Below, piece by piece: positions 55,456 to 64,000 of a stretch of 64,000 nt of DNA. The position numbers and the translations under genes were made by a program. A model generated the notes under the pieces. The model saw nothing but the letters and a program-made list of their open reading frames with translations, was not told the DNA's origin and did not search any database. Origin of the DNA: Gammaproteobacteria bacterium (lineage in GTDB: Bacteria > Pseudomonadota > Gammaproteobacteria > Steroidobacterales > GCA-2729495); assembly GCA_030583605.1 (NCBI GenBank), contig CP129466.1, forward strand, positions 2,115,001 to 2,179,000, in the 5' to 3' direction. Position 1 is the first letter of the stretch; each line of letters opens with the position of its first letter.

Positions 55456-56840
55456 GAAAACGCCTCGATCTCGGGCGCATAGTTCTCGAATCGGGTGTAT
55501 TTGCCGAGGAACGTCAGCGGAAACTCCCCGATCGGCCCGTTGCGCTGCTTCGCGATGCTGATATCCGCGATCCCCTTGCGTGTCGTGTTGGGGTTATAGA
55601 CCTCATCACGATAGATGAACACGATCATGTCCGCGTCCTGCTCGATAGCGCCGGACTCGCGCAGGTCCGACATGACCGGTTTCTTGTCCTGACGCTGCTC
55701 CACGCTCCGATTGAGCTGCGACAGGGCGATTACCGGGACTTTCAGCTCGCGCGCCAGGGCCTTCAGCGAACGGGAAATTTCCGAGATCTCAGTCGCGCGG
55801 TTTTCCGTGTTCCCCGCGACCTGCATGAGCTGGAGATAGTCGATCACGATCAGCTCGAGACCGTGTTCGCGTTGCAGACGGCGGGAGCGCGACCGGACCT
55901 CGGTCGGCGTCAACGCGGGTGTATCGTCGATGAAGATCTTCGCCTCGGCCATCTGTCGAATGGCGCCGTTGATGCGCGGCCAGTCGTCGTCGCCGAACCG
56001 GCCGTTTCGCAGGTGCGCCTGATCGACCCGGCCAAGGGAGGAAATCATCCGGAACGCCAGCTGATCCACCGACATTTCCATGCTGAAGACTGCGACCGGA
56101 AGCCGCGCCCCCAGAGCGGCGTTCTCGGCAACGTTCAGGGCCAGCGTGGTCTTTCCCATGGACGGGCGCCCGGCGATGACGATGAGATCGCCACGCTGGA
56201 GCCCGGCCGAGTACTCGTCGAACCTGGCAAAGCCGGTCGAGACGCCCGTGATGCTGCCACCGGCCTGATGCAGCATGTCGAGCCGGTCGATCGTCTTGCC
56301 GAGCACATCGCGCAGGTGCACGAAACCCGTGCCCTGCCGCTGGCCGCGCTGCGCGATCTCGAGAATACGCCGCTCGGCCTCGTCCACGAGTTCGGCCGCC
56401 GGGCGGCCTTCGGTGTGGAACGCGCTGCCGACGATGCCGTTACCCGTTTCGATCAGCTCGCGCAGCAGGGCCCGGTCGCGAATGATGCGCGCATAGTCGG
56501 CGACGTTGGCGGCACTTGGCGTATCCCGCACCAGTGAGCCGAGGTACCCGAGCCCCCCGGCATCGGCAATCTCGGCGCGACTCTCGAGGTAGTCCGAGAT
56601 GGTCACCACGTCGAACGGCTCGCGCCGCGCCGACAACTCCCGGATCGCAGCGAAAATAAGCCGATGGTCCGGCCGGTAGAAATCCGCCTCGGTCGTCAGG
56701 TCGGCGACCTTGTCCCAGGCGCTGTTGTCCAGCATCAGACCGCCGAGCAGGGCCTGCTCGGCCTGCACCGAACTCGGCGGCAGCATCAACCGGTCGATGC
56801 CTGCGATCGCCGTGTCGGACACAGGTCTGGTACTGGCCAT
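55452..56840 (-). CDS. dnaB: Replicative DNA helicase DnaB
   Basis: Hexameric fork helicase. The ATG at 56840 gives 462 residues: N-terminal DnaG-binding domain (SVQAEQALLGGLMLDNSAWD) and RecA-like domain with Walker A AGRPSMGKTTLALN (about 214-227), Walker B LIVIDYLQLMQ and the arginine finger region. No intein is present. Between rplI and alr. Confidence 0.97.
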   Translation of the reverse strand: MASTRPVSDTAIAGIDRLMLPPSSVQAEQALLGGLMLDNSAWDKVADLTTEADFYRPDHRLIFAAIRELSARREPFDVVTISDYLESRAEIADAGGLGYLGSLVRDTPSAANVADYARIIRDRALLRELIETGNGIVGSAFHTEGRPAAELVDEAERRILEIAQRGQRQGTGFVHLRDVLGKTIDRLDMLHQAGGSITGVSTGFARFDEYSAGLQRGDLIVIAGRPSMGKTTLALNVAENAALGARLPVAVFSMEMSVDQLAFRMISSLGRVDQAHLRNGRFGDDDWPRINGAIRQMAEAKIFIDDTPALTPTEVRSRSRRLQREHGLELIVIDYLQLMQVAGNTENRATEISEISRSLKALARELKVPVIALSQLNRSVEQRQDKKPVMSDLRESGAIEQDADMIVFIYRDEVYNPNTTRKGIADISIAKQRNGPIGEFPLTFLGKYTRFENYAPEIEAFS

Positions 56841-56859
56841 GGCGGCAGCCGCCGCTCCG

Positions 56860-57321
56860 TCACGCGGGCGCGGCATCCTCGGCGACCACTTCGACCCGAA
56901 TGCTGACGTCCACGTCGGTGTGCAGGTGCAGGACGACCATGTGCTCGCCCACAAGCCGGATCGGACCCGCGGGCAGGCGAACCTCGCTGCGTTCGACCGG
57001 CACGCCGGCCGCCGTGCAGGCGTCCGCTATGTCCACCGTGCCCAATGAGCCGAACAGCTTGCCCTCGGAGCCCGCCTTCGCCGCGAGCCGCAATGCCAGG
57101 CTTTCGAGCTGCGCCTTGCGCGCCTGGGCCGCCCCCAGCCGGTCGGCCTGCTTGCGCTCCAGTTCCGCGCGACGCGCCTCGAAAGCGGCAATGTTCTCCG
57201 GTGTTGCCGGGGTTGCCTTGCCCTGGGGCAGAAGGTAGTTCCTGCCGAACCCGGGCTTGACGCGTACACGGTCGCCAATATTGCCCAGGTTGGCCACTTT
57301 CTCGAGCAGGATCACGTCCAT
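56860..57321 (-). CDS. rplI: 50S ribosomal protein L9
   Basis: 153 residues. The ATG at 57321 gives the L9 N-terminus [19 protein letters not shown] with [13 protein letters not shown] following; the eight codons upstream in the frame are not part of L9. A long helix connects to the C-terminal domain ([17 protein letters not shown]). Confidence 0.97.
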   Translation of the reverse strand: MDVILLEKVANLGNIGDRVRVKPGFGRNYLLPQGKATPATPENIAAFEARRAELERKQADRLGAAQARKAQLESLALRLAAKAGSEGKLFGSLGTVDIADACTAAGVPVERSEVRLPAGPIRLVGEHMVVLHLHTDVDVSIRVEVVAEDAAPA

Positions 57322-57380
57322 AACGACACTTTCTCCGGCGATCATTTCAAGGCGCGGTGCGCCAGCCGATCGCCTGCAGG

Positions 57381-58262
57381 TTACACCAATTTTCCGTCAG
57401 TCCGCCGCAGGCTGACTGCATTATCGGCAAGGCCGATCAGGGCCAGCACGACGAGCTGCAGGGCCGCCACGGCCGGTATCAACGCCATGGGCAGATACAG
57501 GGCGAGCAACCACAGCCTGGGCCAGTTCCGGCGAGCGCCATGCCAGTGAATGACCGCGAGGCCCTGCACCACGAATCCGGTGGCAAGCACCAGCAGCAGG
57601 TCGTCCATGGTCGTTCGCAGGCCGGTCAGGAGCATCACCGCCACTATTGCGGCCAGGAAACCCATGACACGGCCCATGCGCACTTCGCGAAACTCCGCGG
57701 CGAAACTGCGTTTCGTGTTCGACTCGGCCAGCCAGGCCCCCACGAACAATGCCGCGACCGAGCTCGCGACCGCGCTGGCGGCCATCATCCCGGTCATCAG
57801 CCTGGCAGCGCCGGGTACGATATCCTCCGGCGCCACCTCCAGGCCCGCACTTTGCGCCCGCTCCGCCAGATCGCTCAGTACCTGCTCCCAGAACGCCTGG
57901 GGGTCGGCACTCCACAACGAAAATGCCAGCGCTCCGGCCAGCCCGAGCAACACCGCCACCTGCAGGGCAAGCGTCATCGAGGCCCTGCGGTACAGATGGC
58001 CGAGCAGCACGGCGACCGTCCAGGTAACCGCCGCCCCAACCCCCATCTCGAACCAGGCGCCACCGGCGAGTGCCGTGATCACTACCAGCAGGAGCAGGGC
58101 TCCTGCACAATCCTTGGCGGCCGAAAGCCAGCCGCGCAGAACGCTGCCCGAGACTGCGAGCGCGGCGCTGATCACCGCCAACAGCGGCAAGGGGAACAGC
58201 AACGCGATCAGTGCAATGCGAGCGAATCGGCGTCCCGCGATCCAGTCGGACAGGCGGGTCAT
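57381..58262 (-). CDS. DUF2232-type multi-span membrane protein
   Basis: A 293-residue membrane protein with about eight hydrophobic spans, beginning after a short cytosolic segment (from about residue 14). It lies between rpsR and rplI, the position where many gammaproteobacteria carry a DUF2232 (YybS-like) gene. Function unknown; the conserved location suggests coexpression with ribosomal proteins. Confidence 0.75.
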   Translation of the reverse strand: MTRLSDWIAGRRFARIALIALLFPLPLLAVISAALAVSGSVLRGWLSAAKDCAGALLLLVVITALAGGAWFEMGVGAAVTWTVAVLLGHLYRRASMTLALQVAVLLGLAGALAFSLWSADPQAFWEQVLSDLAERAQSAGLEVAPEDIVPGAARLMTGMMAASAVASSVAALFVGAWLAESNTKRSFAAEFREVRMGRVMGFLAAIVAVMLLTGLRTTMDDLLLVLATGFVVQGLAVIHWHGARRNWPRLWLLALYLPMALIPAVAALQLVVLALIGLADNAVSLRRTDGKLV

Positions 58263-58295
58263 GACGGGCAGGCTCCCGGGTAAGTCGTCCGCCCG

Positions 58296-58520
58296 TCAGT
58301 GCTTGTCCGTATAGGGCAGCAACGCCAGAAACCTTGCCCGCTTCACGGCCATCGAGAGCTGGCGCTGATAGCTGGCCCCGGTGCCGGTGATGCGACTCGG
58401 CACGATCTTGCCGGTCTCAGTGACGTACTGGCGCAGTGTCTCCAGATCCTTGTAGTCGATCTCTTTGACGCCCTCGGCAGAGAACCTGCAGTACTTGCGT
58501 CGCCGAAAAAATCTGCTCAC
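58296..58520 (-). CDS. rpsR: 30S ribosomal protein S18
   Basis: 74 residues, [20 protein letters not shown] and [20 protein letters not shown] being diagnostic of S18. It follows rpsF by 30 bases. Confidence 0.98.
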   Translation of the reverse strand: MSRFFRRRKYCRFSAEGVKEIDYKDLETLRQYVTETGKIVPSRITGTGASYQRQLSMAVKRARFLALLPYTDKH

Positions 58521-58550
58521 GGTAATCCCCTGAAAATTTGTAACCGCGTC

Positions 58551-58973
58551 TTAACTCGCGGCCTGACTCTGTTCCGCGGTGTCCGTCACCGCTCCCTCGT
58601 CATCCCGGTCGCGGGGCGCGCCGCGCCCACCGCCGCCATCGCGGGAATCCTCGTCGGTGGACTTCGCGAGAAAAGACGGCTCGGTGACGGCTTCGTCACG
58701 ACGGATCACGAGGTGCCGGAGCACCGCATCACTGAATCGAAAGGCATCGATCAGTTCATCGAGTGTCGCCTTCGCGCACTCGATGTTCATGAGGACGTAG
58801 TGGGCTTTGTGGACCTTCGCTATGGTATGAGCCAGCTGGCGGCGGCCCCAGTCTTCAAGCCGGTGCACCTTGCCGTCGCCGGACGCTACGATGCTCCGGT
58901 AGCGCTCGATCATGGCAGGAACCTGCTCGCTCTGGTCCGGATGGACCAGAAACACGATTTCGTAATGCCTCAT
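58551..58973 (-). CDS. rpsF: 30S ribosomal protein S6
   Basis: 140 residues starting [18 protein letters not shown] at 58973; the longer frame upstream is a shadow. Contains [20 protein letters not shown]. The C-terminal tail (after about 100) is rich in Asp, Glu, Gly and Arg and longer than in E. coli. Confidence 0.97.
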   Translation of the reverse strand: MRHYEIVFLVHPDQSEQVPAMIERYRSIVASGDGKVHRLEDWGRRQLAHTIAKVHKAHYVLMNIECAKATLDELIDAFRFSDAVLRHLVIRRDEAVTEPSFLAKSTDEDSRDGGGGRGAPRDRDDEGAVTDTAEQSQAAS

Positions 58974-59064
58974 TGTGTCTCCATGTGGGTTACAGCCACT
59001 CGCAGCGCGATGTGGCACGGAGTCGGGGCAGGCAGTTCGCCCGCATTCCCGAGGACGCGGAATG

Positions 59065-59820
59065 CTACCGGAGGGCCCCGGGTGGCGCAAGGTGGGAGCG
59101 TTGCCGGACGCACTCGTACAGGCAGATTCCGGCGGCTACCGCGACATTCAGGCTCTCCACCACACCGCGCATCGGCAGCCTGACGAGCATGTCGCAATGC
59201 TCCCGGGTAAGCCGTCTCATACCCTCGCCCTCGGCCCCGACGACCAGTGCCAGCGGAACAGCCAGATCGACCTCATACAGGCTGACCGCCGCCGCATCGT
59301 CCGTCCCGACAATACGCAGCCCGCGGTCGGCGAGATGGCCCAGAAACCGGGCGATATTGCCGACCTCGGCGATCGGCTGGGCCTCTGCGGCACCGCAGGC
59401 GACCTTGCTCACCACCGGGGTAACGCCGACGTTGCGACTGCGGCCGGTGACTACGAGGTCCACCCCGGCGGCATCGGCGGTCCGCAGCAGCGCGCCGAAG
59501 TTTCGCGGGTCTGCTATGCCGTCGAGGACCAGCACGACCGGCAGTTCGACCGCGTCGAGGAACGACTGCGCCTCGCGCTCCGACAGCGCACCGCGACTTT
59601 GCACGAATGCAGCAACGCCCTGGTGTTTGGTGGTGCCGGTCAGCTGCTGCAGTTCCGCGGCTGCCACATAGGCTACGGGCACACCCGAGCCTGCGATCGC
59701 CTCACTGAGGCGCCCGAGGCGTTCAGGGCCCAACCCTTCCTGCAGGAACAGCCGCTCGACGCCGCCACGCGCGAGCGCCTTGCGCACCGACTGTATTCCG
59801 TATGTGACCCGCGCAGCCAT
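59065..59820 (-). CDS. rlmB: 23S rRNA (guanosine2251-2'-O)-methyltransferase
   Basis: SpoU-class methyltransferase with an N-terminal L30e-like substrate domain ([20 protein letters not shown]) and a knotted C-terminal domain ([60 protein letters not shown]). 251 residues, normal size. Between rnr and rpsF as in E. coli. Confidence 0.95.
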   Translation of the reverse strand: MAARVTYGIQSVRKALARGGVERLFLQEGLGPERLGRLSEAIAGSGVPVAYVAAAELQQLTGTTKHQGVAAFVQSRGALSEREAQSFLDAVELPVVLVLDGIADPRNFGALLRTADAAGVDLVVTGRSRNVGVTPVVSKVACGAAEAQPIAEVGNIARFLGHLADRGLRIVGTDDAAAVSLYEVDLAVPLALVVGAEGEGMRRLTREHCDMLVRLPMRGVVESLNVAVAAGICLYECVRQRSHLAPPGALR

Positions 59821-59835
59821 CGCTACCTTTCGATA

Positions 59836-62082
59836 CTAGCGTCGGCGCACAGTGCCGCTCCGGCGAGCGCTTTTTTTCGGGGCAGGGCGCGAACCGCGCT
59901 CCTGCGGTGAGGATTCCAGCGCAAGGTCGATCCTGGCTTCGTCGACATCTACACGGACGACGCGCACCCTGAGGCGGTCGCCGAGGCCAAAACTCTGGCC
60001 GGTTCGCTCTCCGGCGAGTTGCAGCCCCCCATGGCGCAGATGGTAATAGTCGTTACGCAGGCTGGTGACGTGCACCAGACCATCGACGTTCAACTCGGTC
60101 AATGTCACGAACAGTCCGAAATGCGTCACACCGGTGACCACACCATCGAATGTTTCTCCGGCGCGCTCTTTGATGTAGGCGCATTTGTAGCGCGCCTCGA
60201 CGTGGCGGGCCGCTTCCTCGGCACGCCGTTCCCGCTCGGAACAGATTTTGCCGAGCTTCTCCATGGCCGGCATGTCGTAGGCAAAGGCAGCCGGCCTGCG
60301 CCGGTCAAGCACATGCCCGATACCCCGGTGCACGAGCAGATCCGGGTAGCGACGTATCGGGGAAGTGAAGTGCGCGTAGGTCGGCAGAGCCAGTCCGAAG
60401 TGCCCGCTATTGGTCGGTTGATAGACAGCCTGCGGCATCGTCCGCAACACCGCAGTGGCCAGCACCGCGTAGTCGGGGCGGTTGCGCAATGAAACCAGGA
60501 TGCCATTCAACTCGCGTGTTTTCGCCCGGGCATGGCCGCTGACTTTCACGCCGAGCGCCTGGAACATGAGCCGCAGGTTCTCGAATTTCTCTTCGTCCGG
60601 GCCGTCATGCACGCGATACAACGTAGGCAGGCGATGCTGGCGCAGCAGCTTCGCCGCCTGCACGTTCGCCGCGATCATGCACTCCTCGATCAGCCGGTGC
60701 GCATCATTGCGCTGCCGTAACGCAATCCGCTCGATCCGGCCGTGATCGCCGAGATCGATGCGAGCCTCCGGCAGTTCCAGGTCGAGCGTGCCGCGCCTGG
60801 CCCGGGCGCGGGCGAGACAACCAAACACGCCATACAGGTGATCGATACCGGTCAGCTGGTTGCGCATCCGGCCCCTGGTCGCGGGGTCACCGTCCCGGGC
60901 CGCCTGCACGTCCTCGTAAATGAGCCTGCGCTTCGAGCGCATGACGGCCCGATAGAACCTTGCCTCCCGTACCTCGCCCTGAGCGCTGACCTGCATCTCG
61001 CAGGCCATGCAAAGCCGGTCCACATCGGGATTCAGCGAACACAAGCCGTTCGAGAGTCGCTCCGGCAGCATGGGTACGACACGGTCGGGGAAATAAGCCG
61101 AGGTGCCACGCCGTGCAGCCTCGCGATCGAGCGCGTCTCCCGGGCGCACGTAATGGGCAACGTCGGCGATTGCGACAACGAGCCGCCACCCGGCCCCGTG
61201 CGGCTCTGCAAACACCGCATCGTCGAAATCCCGGGCATCGGCACCGTCGATGGTGACCAGTGGCATGTCGCGCAGGTCCTCGCGTCCGTCGCAGTCGGCG
61301 GCGCGGACTTCGGCACCCATGGCAGCGGCCGCCCTGCGCGTATCGGCCGGCCAGGTGGCCGACAGCCCGAAGATCTCCAGCGCAGCGTCGGTCGCCACGG
61401 TCGGCTCGTCTTCCGGCCTGCCGAGTATGCCAACGACCTTGCCCTGCGCCTCATGCGTGGTGCCCGGATAGGTAATGATCTCCAGCTTGACCATCTGCCC
61501 GGGCTGCGCATCGCCGCGCGAGCGCTCCGGCACCACAAAATGGGCGCCACCGCGACCGGCATGCACGACATAGCCGACACCGTGCTCGCGCCGATAGCGG
61601 CCGACCACATGCGATAGGCCGCGCGCCAGGATCTCCACGACCGCGCCGGAGCGACGGCCCCGGGGGCCCTGCCCGGCAATCCGCACGGCGACGCGGTCAC
61701 CATCGAGCAACGGGCGCATCTCTGCGGGTGCAAGGTATATGTCCGGGCCGCCATCCTCGGTTGCCACGAACCCGAAGCCGTCGCGATGCGCAGACACGAC
61801 GCCAGTGACGGCATCGAGCTTCTCCAGCAGGCAATACTCGTTGCGGCGATTGATGAGCAGGCGGCCTGCGGCCGAGAGTTGCTGCAGACGTCTGCGCAAC
61901 GCTTCGCGGTGTCGCCCCGCCGGAACGTCGAGCGCCTTCGCCAGCGTTTCGAGATCGAGCGGTACTCCGTGAGCTTCCAGCGCGCTGACGATGACGCCCG
62001 GGTCCGGCACCGGGTGCTGATAGCGACGATTGGTGGCCGGGCCCGATGCGGCGTGGCCGGCGCGGGTCCGGCGCTTAGCCAA
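59836..62082 (-). CDS. rnr: Ribonuclease R
   Basis: 3'-5' exoribonuclease able to pass structured RNA. Order of domains: N-terminal helix-turn-helix (about 25-90; VIVSALEAHGVPLDLETLAK), cold-shock domains, RNB catalytic domain (about 230-560; aspartates in LVTIDGADARDFDDAVF), and C-terminal S1 domain (about 620-705) with a basic tail. The start is uncertain: similarity begins about NRRYQHPVPDP; TTG at 62082 is proposed (748 residues), with TTG at 62118 or GTG at 62160 as longer options that would run into the tRNA-Leu promoter. Head gene of the operon to alr. Confidence 0.92.
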   Translation of the reverse strand: MAKRRTRAGHAASGPATNRRYQHPVPDPGVIVSALEAHGVPLDLETLAKALDVPAGRHREALRRRLQQLSAAGRLLINRRNEYCLLEKLDAVTGVVSAHRDGFGFVATEDGGPDIYLAPAEMRPLLDGDRVAVRIAGQGPRGRRSGAVVEILARGLSHVVGRYRREHGVGYVVHAGRGGAHFVVPERSRGDAQPGQMVKLEIITYPGTTHEAQGKVVGILGRPEDEPTVATDAALEIFGLSATWPADTRRAAAAMGAEVRAADCDGREDLRDMPLVTIDGADARDFDDAVFAEPHGAGWRLVVAIADVAHYVRPGDALDREAARRGTSAYFPDRVVPMLPERLSNGLCSLNPDVDRLCMACEMQVSAQGEVREARFYRAVMRSKRRLIYEDVQAARDGDPATRGRMRNQLTGIDHLYGVFGCLARARARRGTLDLELPEARIDLGDHGRIERIALRQRNDAHRLIEECMIAANVQAAKLLRQHRLPTLYRVHDGPDEEKFENLRLMFQALGVKVSGHARAKTRELNGILVSLRNRPDYAVLATAVLRTMPQAVYQPTNSGHFGLALPTYAHFTSPIRRYPDLLVHRGIGHVLDRRRPAAFAYDMPAMEKLGKICSERERRAEEAARHVEARYKCAYIKERAGETFDGVVTGVTHFGLFVTLTELNVDGLVHVTSLRNDYYHLRHGGLQLAGERTGQSFGLGDRLRVRVVRVDVDEARIDLALESSPQERGSRPAPKKSARRSGTVRRR

Positions 62083-62111
62083 TGGCGTGCGGAATCGAGC
62101 GGTGCATTTCG

Positions 62112-62139
62112 TTGACAAGCATACAGGCTGCCTTAAAAT
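62112..62139 (+). promoter_or_regulatory. Promoter of tRNA-Leu
   Basis: Perfect TTGACA (62112-62117), 16-base spacer, TAAAAT (62134-62139); the start would be about 20 bases before the mature tRNA. The best sigma70-type match in the window. Confidence 0.75.
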
Positions 62140-62166
62140 CCGCGCCACCTTTATATCCACCCCCGA

Positions 62167-62251
62167 GCCCAGGTGGCGGAATTGGTAGACGCGCTGGTTT
62201 CAGGTACCAGTGGAGCGATCCGTGGAGGTTCGAGTCCTCTCCTGGGCACCA
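62167..62251 (+). tRNA. tRNA-Leu (anticodon CAG)
   Basis: An 85-nt class II tRNA: acceptor GCCCAGG / CCTGGGC, D-arm GGCGGAATTGGTAGACGC, anticodon stem CTGGT / ACCAG around TTCAGGT with anticodon CAG, long variable arm, T-arm GAGGTTCGAGTCCTC, and encoded CCA at 62249-62251. Its own promoter lies directly upstream. Confidence 0.96.
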
Positions 62252-62265
62252 GGTTGTTCGGCGCG

Positions 62266-62286
62266 GCCGGGCGCTGCCCCGGCTTT
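62266..62286 (+). terminator. Short GC hairpin after tRNA-Leu
   Basis: GCCGGG (62266-62271) and CCCGGC (62278-62283) pair around a 6-base loop, followed by TTT. A plausible weak intrinsic terminator 14 bases past the tRNA. Confidence 0.4.
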
Positions 62287-62324
62287 CGCCGTCAACCCGC
62301 CTGCATCGCACTCCGGCGTGCGCC

Positions 62325-62900
62325 TCAGCGGCCTGCCGGCTGCGTGTCGATGCCGTCCGGTGCAAGCCCGGGAGGCGCCAGCCGGCTGACTGCCGCATAG
62401 GCGGCGGATTCCGCCGCTTCGAATTCCGGCGTGCAGTCGACGATCTGCCGCCAATCGCCCTCATCGAGCAACGTCGTGGTGAGATGGCGCAGCGAGTGAC
62501 TGCGTGCGCCGAGCACATTCACCAGCAGATCGAGAAAACGCTCCGATGCCTCCTCGAACTCTTTCCTGGCGACCGCCCCGCGCCGACGCAGACTGCCGAG
62601 CGCCGCCTCGAAGTCCGCGAGACTGCGCGCGGCCAGCGCGAGCCGTTCGCGCAGCATCCGGATCGCATCGTGATCCTGCGCCTGTGCCGCGGGCACACGC
62701 GGTGCCAGCATATCCACCAGGCGCCCATCCTGGTCGATCAGCCTGCGCTGGCCTGCCGCAAGGTATTCACCGCAGGCGAGGTAGAACGGCAGTGGATCCG
62801 CCCCGCTCGCCCGAAAAAACGCGAGACCGCGGCTGAACGATTCCCGCACCTGGAGCTTGCGGCGGCGCTCCGAGCGGAGGTTCTCCAGAGATGTCGGCAT
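62325..62900 (-). CDS. Hypothetical all-helical protein
   Basis: Not recognised. The ATG at 62900 gives 191 residues, mostly helical and charged (LENLRSERRRKLQVRESFS; DAIRMLRERLALAARSLADF; RGAVARKEFEEASERFLDLL). A histidine and acid pair DHDAIRML around residue 83 gives a weak resemblance to hemerythrin-like bundles, but the full iron ligand pattern is not there. A perfect TATAAT at 62957-62962 on the minus strand could be its -10 box. It is divergent from the Rieske oxygenase, with a 95-base gap. Confidence 0.65.
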   Translation of the reverse strand: MPTSLENLRSERRRKLQVRESFSRGLAFFRASGADPLPFYLACGEYLAAGQRRLIDQDGRLVDMLAPRVPAAQAQDHDAIRMLRERLALAARSLADFEAALGSLRRRGAVARKEFEEASERFLDLLVNVLGARSHSLRHLTTTLLDEGDWRQIVDCTPEFEAAESAAYAAVSRLAPPGLAPDGIDTQPAGR

Positions 62901-62995
62901 GTTGCGGCCTCCCGTCGCGCGCACAGGTATCGCGGGCATTGGTGCAGTTCGTTTGTATTATAGGCAGCAGGTTTCGCCGACGATGGATTTTTCTC

Positions 62996-64000
62996 ATGCT
63001 GATCAACAACTGGTACGTTGCCGCGAGTACTGACGAGATCCCCCGCGACCGTCCTCTCGCGGTGCGTATGCTGGGACTCGATTTCGCGCTTTTTCGCACG
63101 GGCAACCGGGTCGTTTGCCTGCCTGATATCTGCTGTCATCGCGGCGGCCCGCTGTCCGATGGCAAACTCCACGACGGCTGCCTGGCCTGTCCCTATCATG
63201 GCTGGCAGTTCGACGCCTCCGGGCGGTGCGTGCACATCCCGGCGCTCGGCCCGGAAGTCTCCGTGCCGAAGCGGGCCCGCGTGGACTCCTATCCAACGGC
63301 CGAGAAGTACGGCTGGATCTGGGTCTTCCTCGGCGACCTTCCCGAAAGCGAGCGGGCACCGATTCCCGATCTGCTGCCTGAATTCGACGATCCGGAACAC
63401 TGGCGCCTGGTGCCCTACCGCTTCGAAGCCGCAGCCAACTGGGTGCGCATGGAGGAAAACTCCCTCGATACCATCCACACGAGTTTCGTGCATCGCCGCT
63501 TCGGGGGGCGCGTGGACCCGCGATCCGCCGCCGCGGACATCGAATTGCTGCCGCATGGTGCGCGGGTCAGCCGCGAGAAAAATGCGCCCGAGCAGGGTCG
63601 TACTTCCTCCGACCTCGCGCGCCTCCTGCCGTCGGATCGCACCCGCACTCGGGTGACGCTGGAGTTCAGCATTGTCGGTGTGTGCCATCGCATCCAGCCG
63701 ACCTTCAGCGAAGGCATGAGCCAGATCAACTTCACGGCGCGCACGCCGATCGACGAGTTCCATACCCGCGCATTCGGCTGGCAGGCACGCAATTACCTGC
63801 TGGGACCGGAGCACGACGCCGAACGGCTGAAGGGCCTGCAGGAAGCGATCGAAGAAGACCTGCGTATCGTGGAGAAGGTGCGACCACGACTGACGCCACC
63901 GCGGCTGCCGGAGGAGTTCCTGACGAAGGCCGACAGCATGGAAGTGGCATTTCGCCGCCTGGTGCGCGAGTGGGCGGACCGGGGCTGGGAGATCGATTCT
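62996..64000 (+). CDS. Rieske non-heme iron oxygenase, large subunit (3' end beyond window)
   Basis: Open from the ATG at 62996 to the window end, 335 codons without a stop. The Rieske [2Fe-2S] centre is complete: Cys46-x-His48 in CCHRGGPL and Cys65-x2-His68 in CPYHGWQF. The catalytic iron facial triad pattern NSLDTIHTSFVHRRF (about 156-170) follows. It resembles the vanillate O-demethylase/phenylpropionate dioxygenase large-subunit class acting on aromatic or similar substrates. The reductase partner and C-terminus lie outside; substrate unknown. Confidence 0.9.
   Translation, partial: MLINNWYVAASTDEIPRDRPLAVRMLGLDFALFRTGNRVVCLPDICCHRGGPLSDGKLHDGCLACPYHGWQFDASGRCVHIPALGPEVSVPKRARVDSYPTAEKYGWIWVFLGDLPESERAPIPDLLPEFDDPEHWRLVPYRFEAAANWVRMEENSLDTIHTSFVHRRFGGRVDPRSAAADIELLPHGARVSREKNAPEQGRTSSDLARLLPSDRTRTRVTLEFSIVGVCHRIQPTFSEGMSQINFTARTPIDEFHTRAFGWQARNYLLGPEHDAERLKGLQEAIEEDLRIVEKVRPRLTPPRLPEEFLTKADSMEVAFRRLVREWADRGWEIDS

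Overview
The window reads as a chromosomal segment of a GC-rich gammaproteobacterium. The gene orders rnr-rlmB-rpsF-rpsR-DUF2232-rplI-dnaB-alr, rpsP-rimM-trmD-rplS, mlaFEDCB, ffs-dnaX-ybaB-recR and a sufBCDSU-sufT operon under an Rrf2 regulator together suggest a relative of the Xanthomonadales/Steroidobacterales side of the class. This placement is inferred from synteny and protein style; no marker phylogeny was possible here.

Layout: (1) 1-4.9 kb is core: the 3' part of rsgA, then recR, ybaB and dnaX on the minus strand behind a 4.5S SRP RNA gene with its own promoter, followed by an unknown lipoprotein gene and a TlpA-type thioredoxin gene. (2) 5.0-17.8 kb is an accessory block. It is bounded by two diverged copies of a tRNA-derived repeat module and ends at a tRNA-Ser(GGA) gene whose 3' end is duplicated. 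Inside are a HigBA-like toxin-antitoxin pair, a transposase gene killed by one stop codon, an RHS C-terminal scrap, a nine-gene run of oxidoreductases and small accessory enzymes (the first five apparently exported), a second cupin, a GNAT acetyltransferase, a LysR regulator and a 31-codon stub of a quinone oxidoreductase. (3) 17.9-25.6 kb is core envelope and metabolism: dapA with a BamC-like mini-lipoprotein, gcvR, bcp, bepA, mlaA, and the converging mlaFEDCB lipid-transport operon. (4) 25.7-33.7 kb holds class I aldolase and the suf iron-sulfur operon ending in sixA. (5) 33.7-43.7 kb holds putA without a DNA-binding domain, sppA, and a TRAP transporter with a TPR partner lipoprotein and a PQQ-type sugar dehydrogenase. 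(6) 43.7-50.1 kb holds the S16/RimM/TrmD/L19 operon, ffh, a CorB-like membrane protein and radA. (7) 50.2-54.3 kb encodes a CHASE2 membrane Ser/Thr kinase, a PP2C phosphatase and a tandem-FHA protein, a compact phosphosignalling module. (8) 54.4-62.1 kb is the alr/dnaB/ribosomal protein/RNase R operon. (9) The end carries tRNA-Leu(CAG), an unknown helical protein and a Rieske oxygenase running off the window.

The parts most worth attention are the tRNA-Ser-linked island with its repeat modules and exported redox cassette, the kinase-phosphatase-FHA module, and the TPR-associated TRAP transporter coupled to a sugar dehydrogenase. Both halves of the bacterial signal recognition particle (4.5S RNA and Ffh) lie in this window. 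No rRNA gene, CRISPR array or intact prophage was seen.
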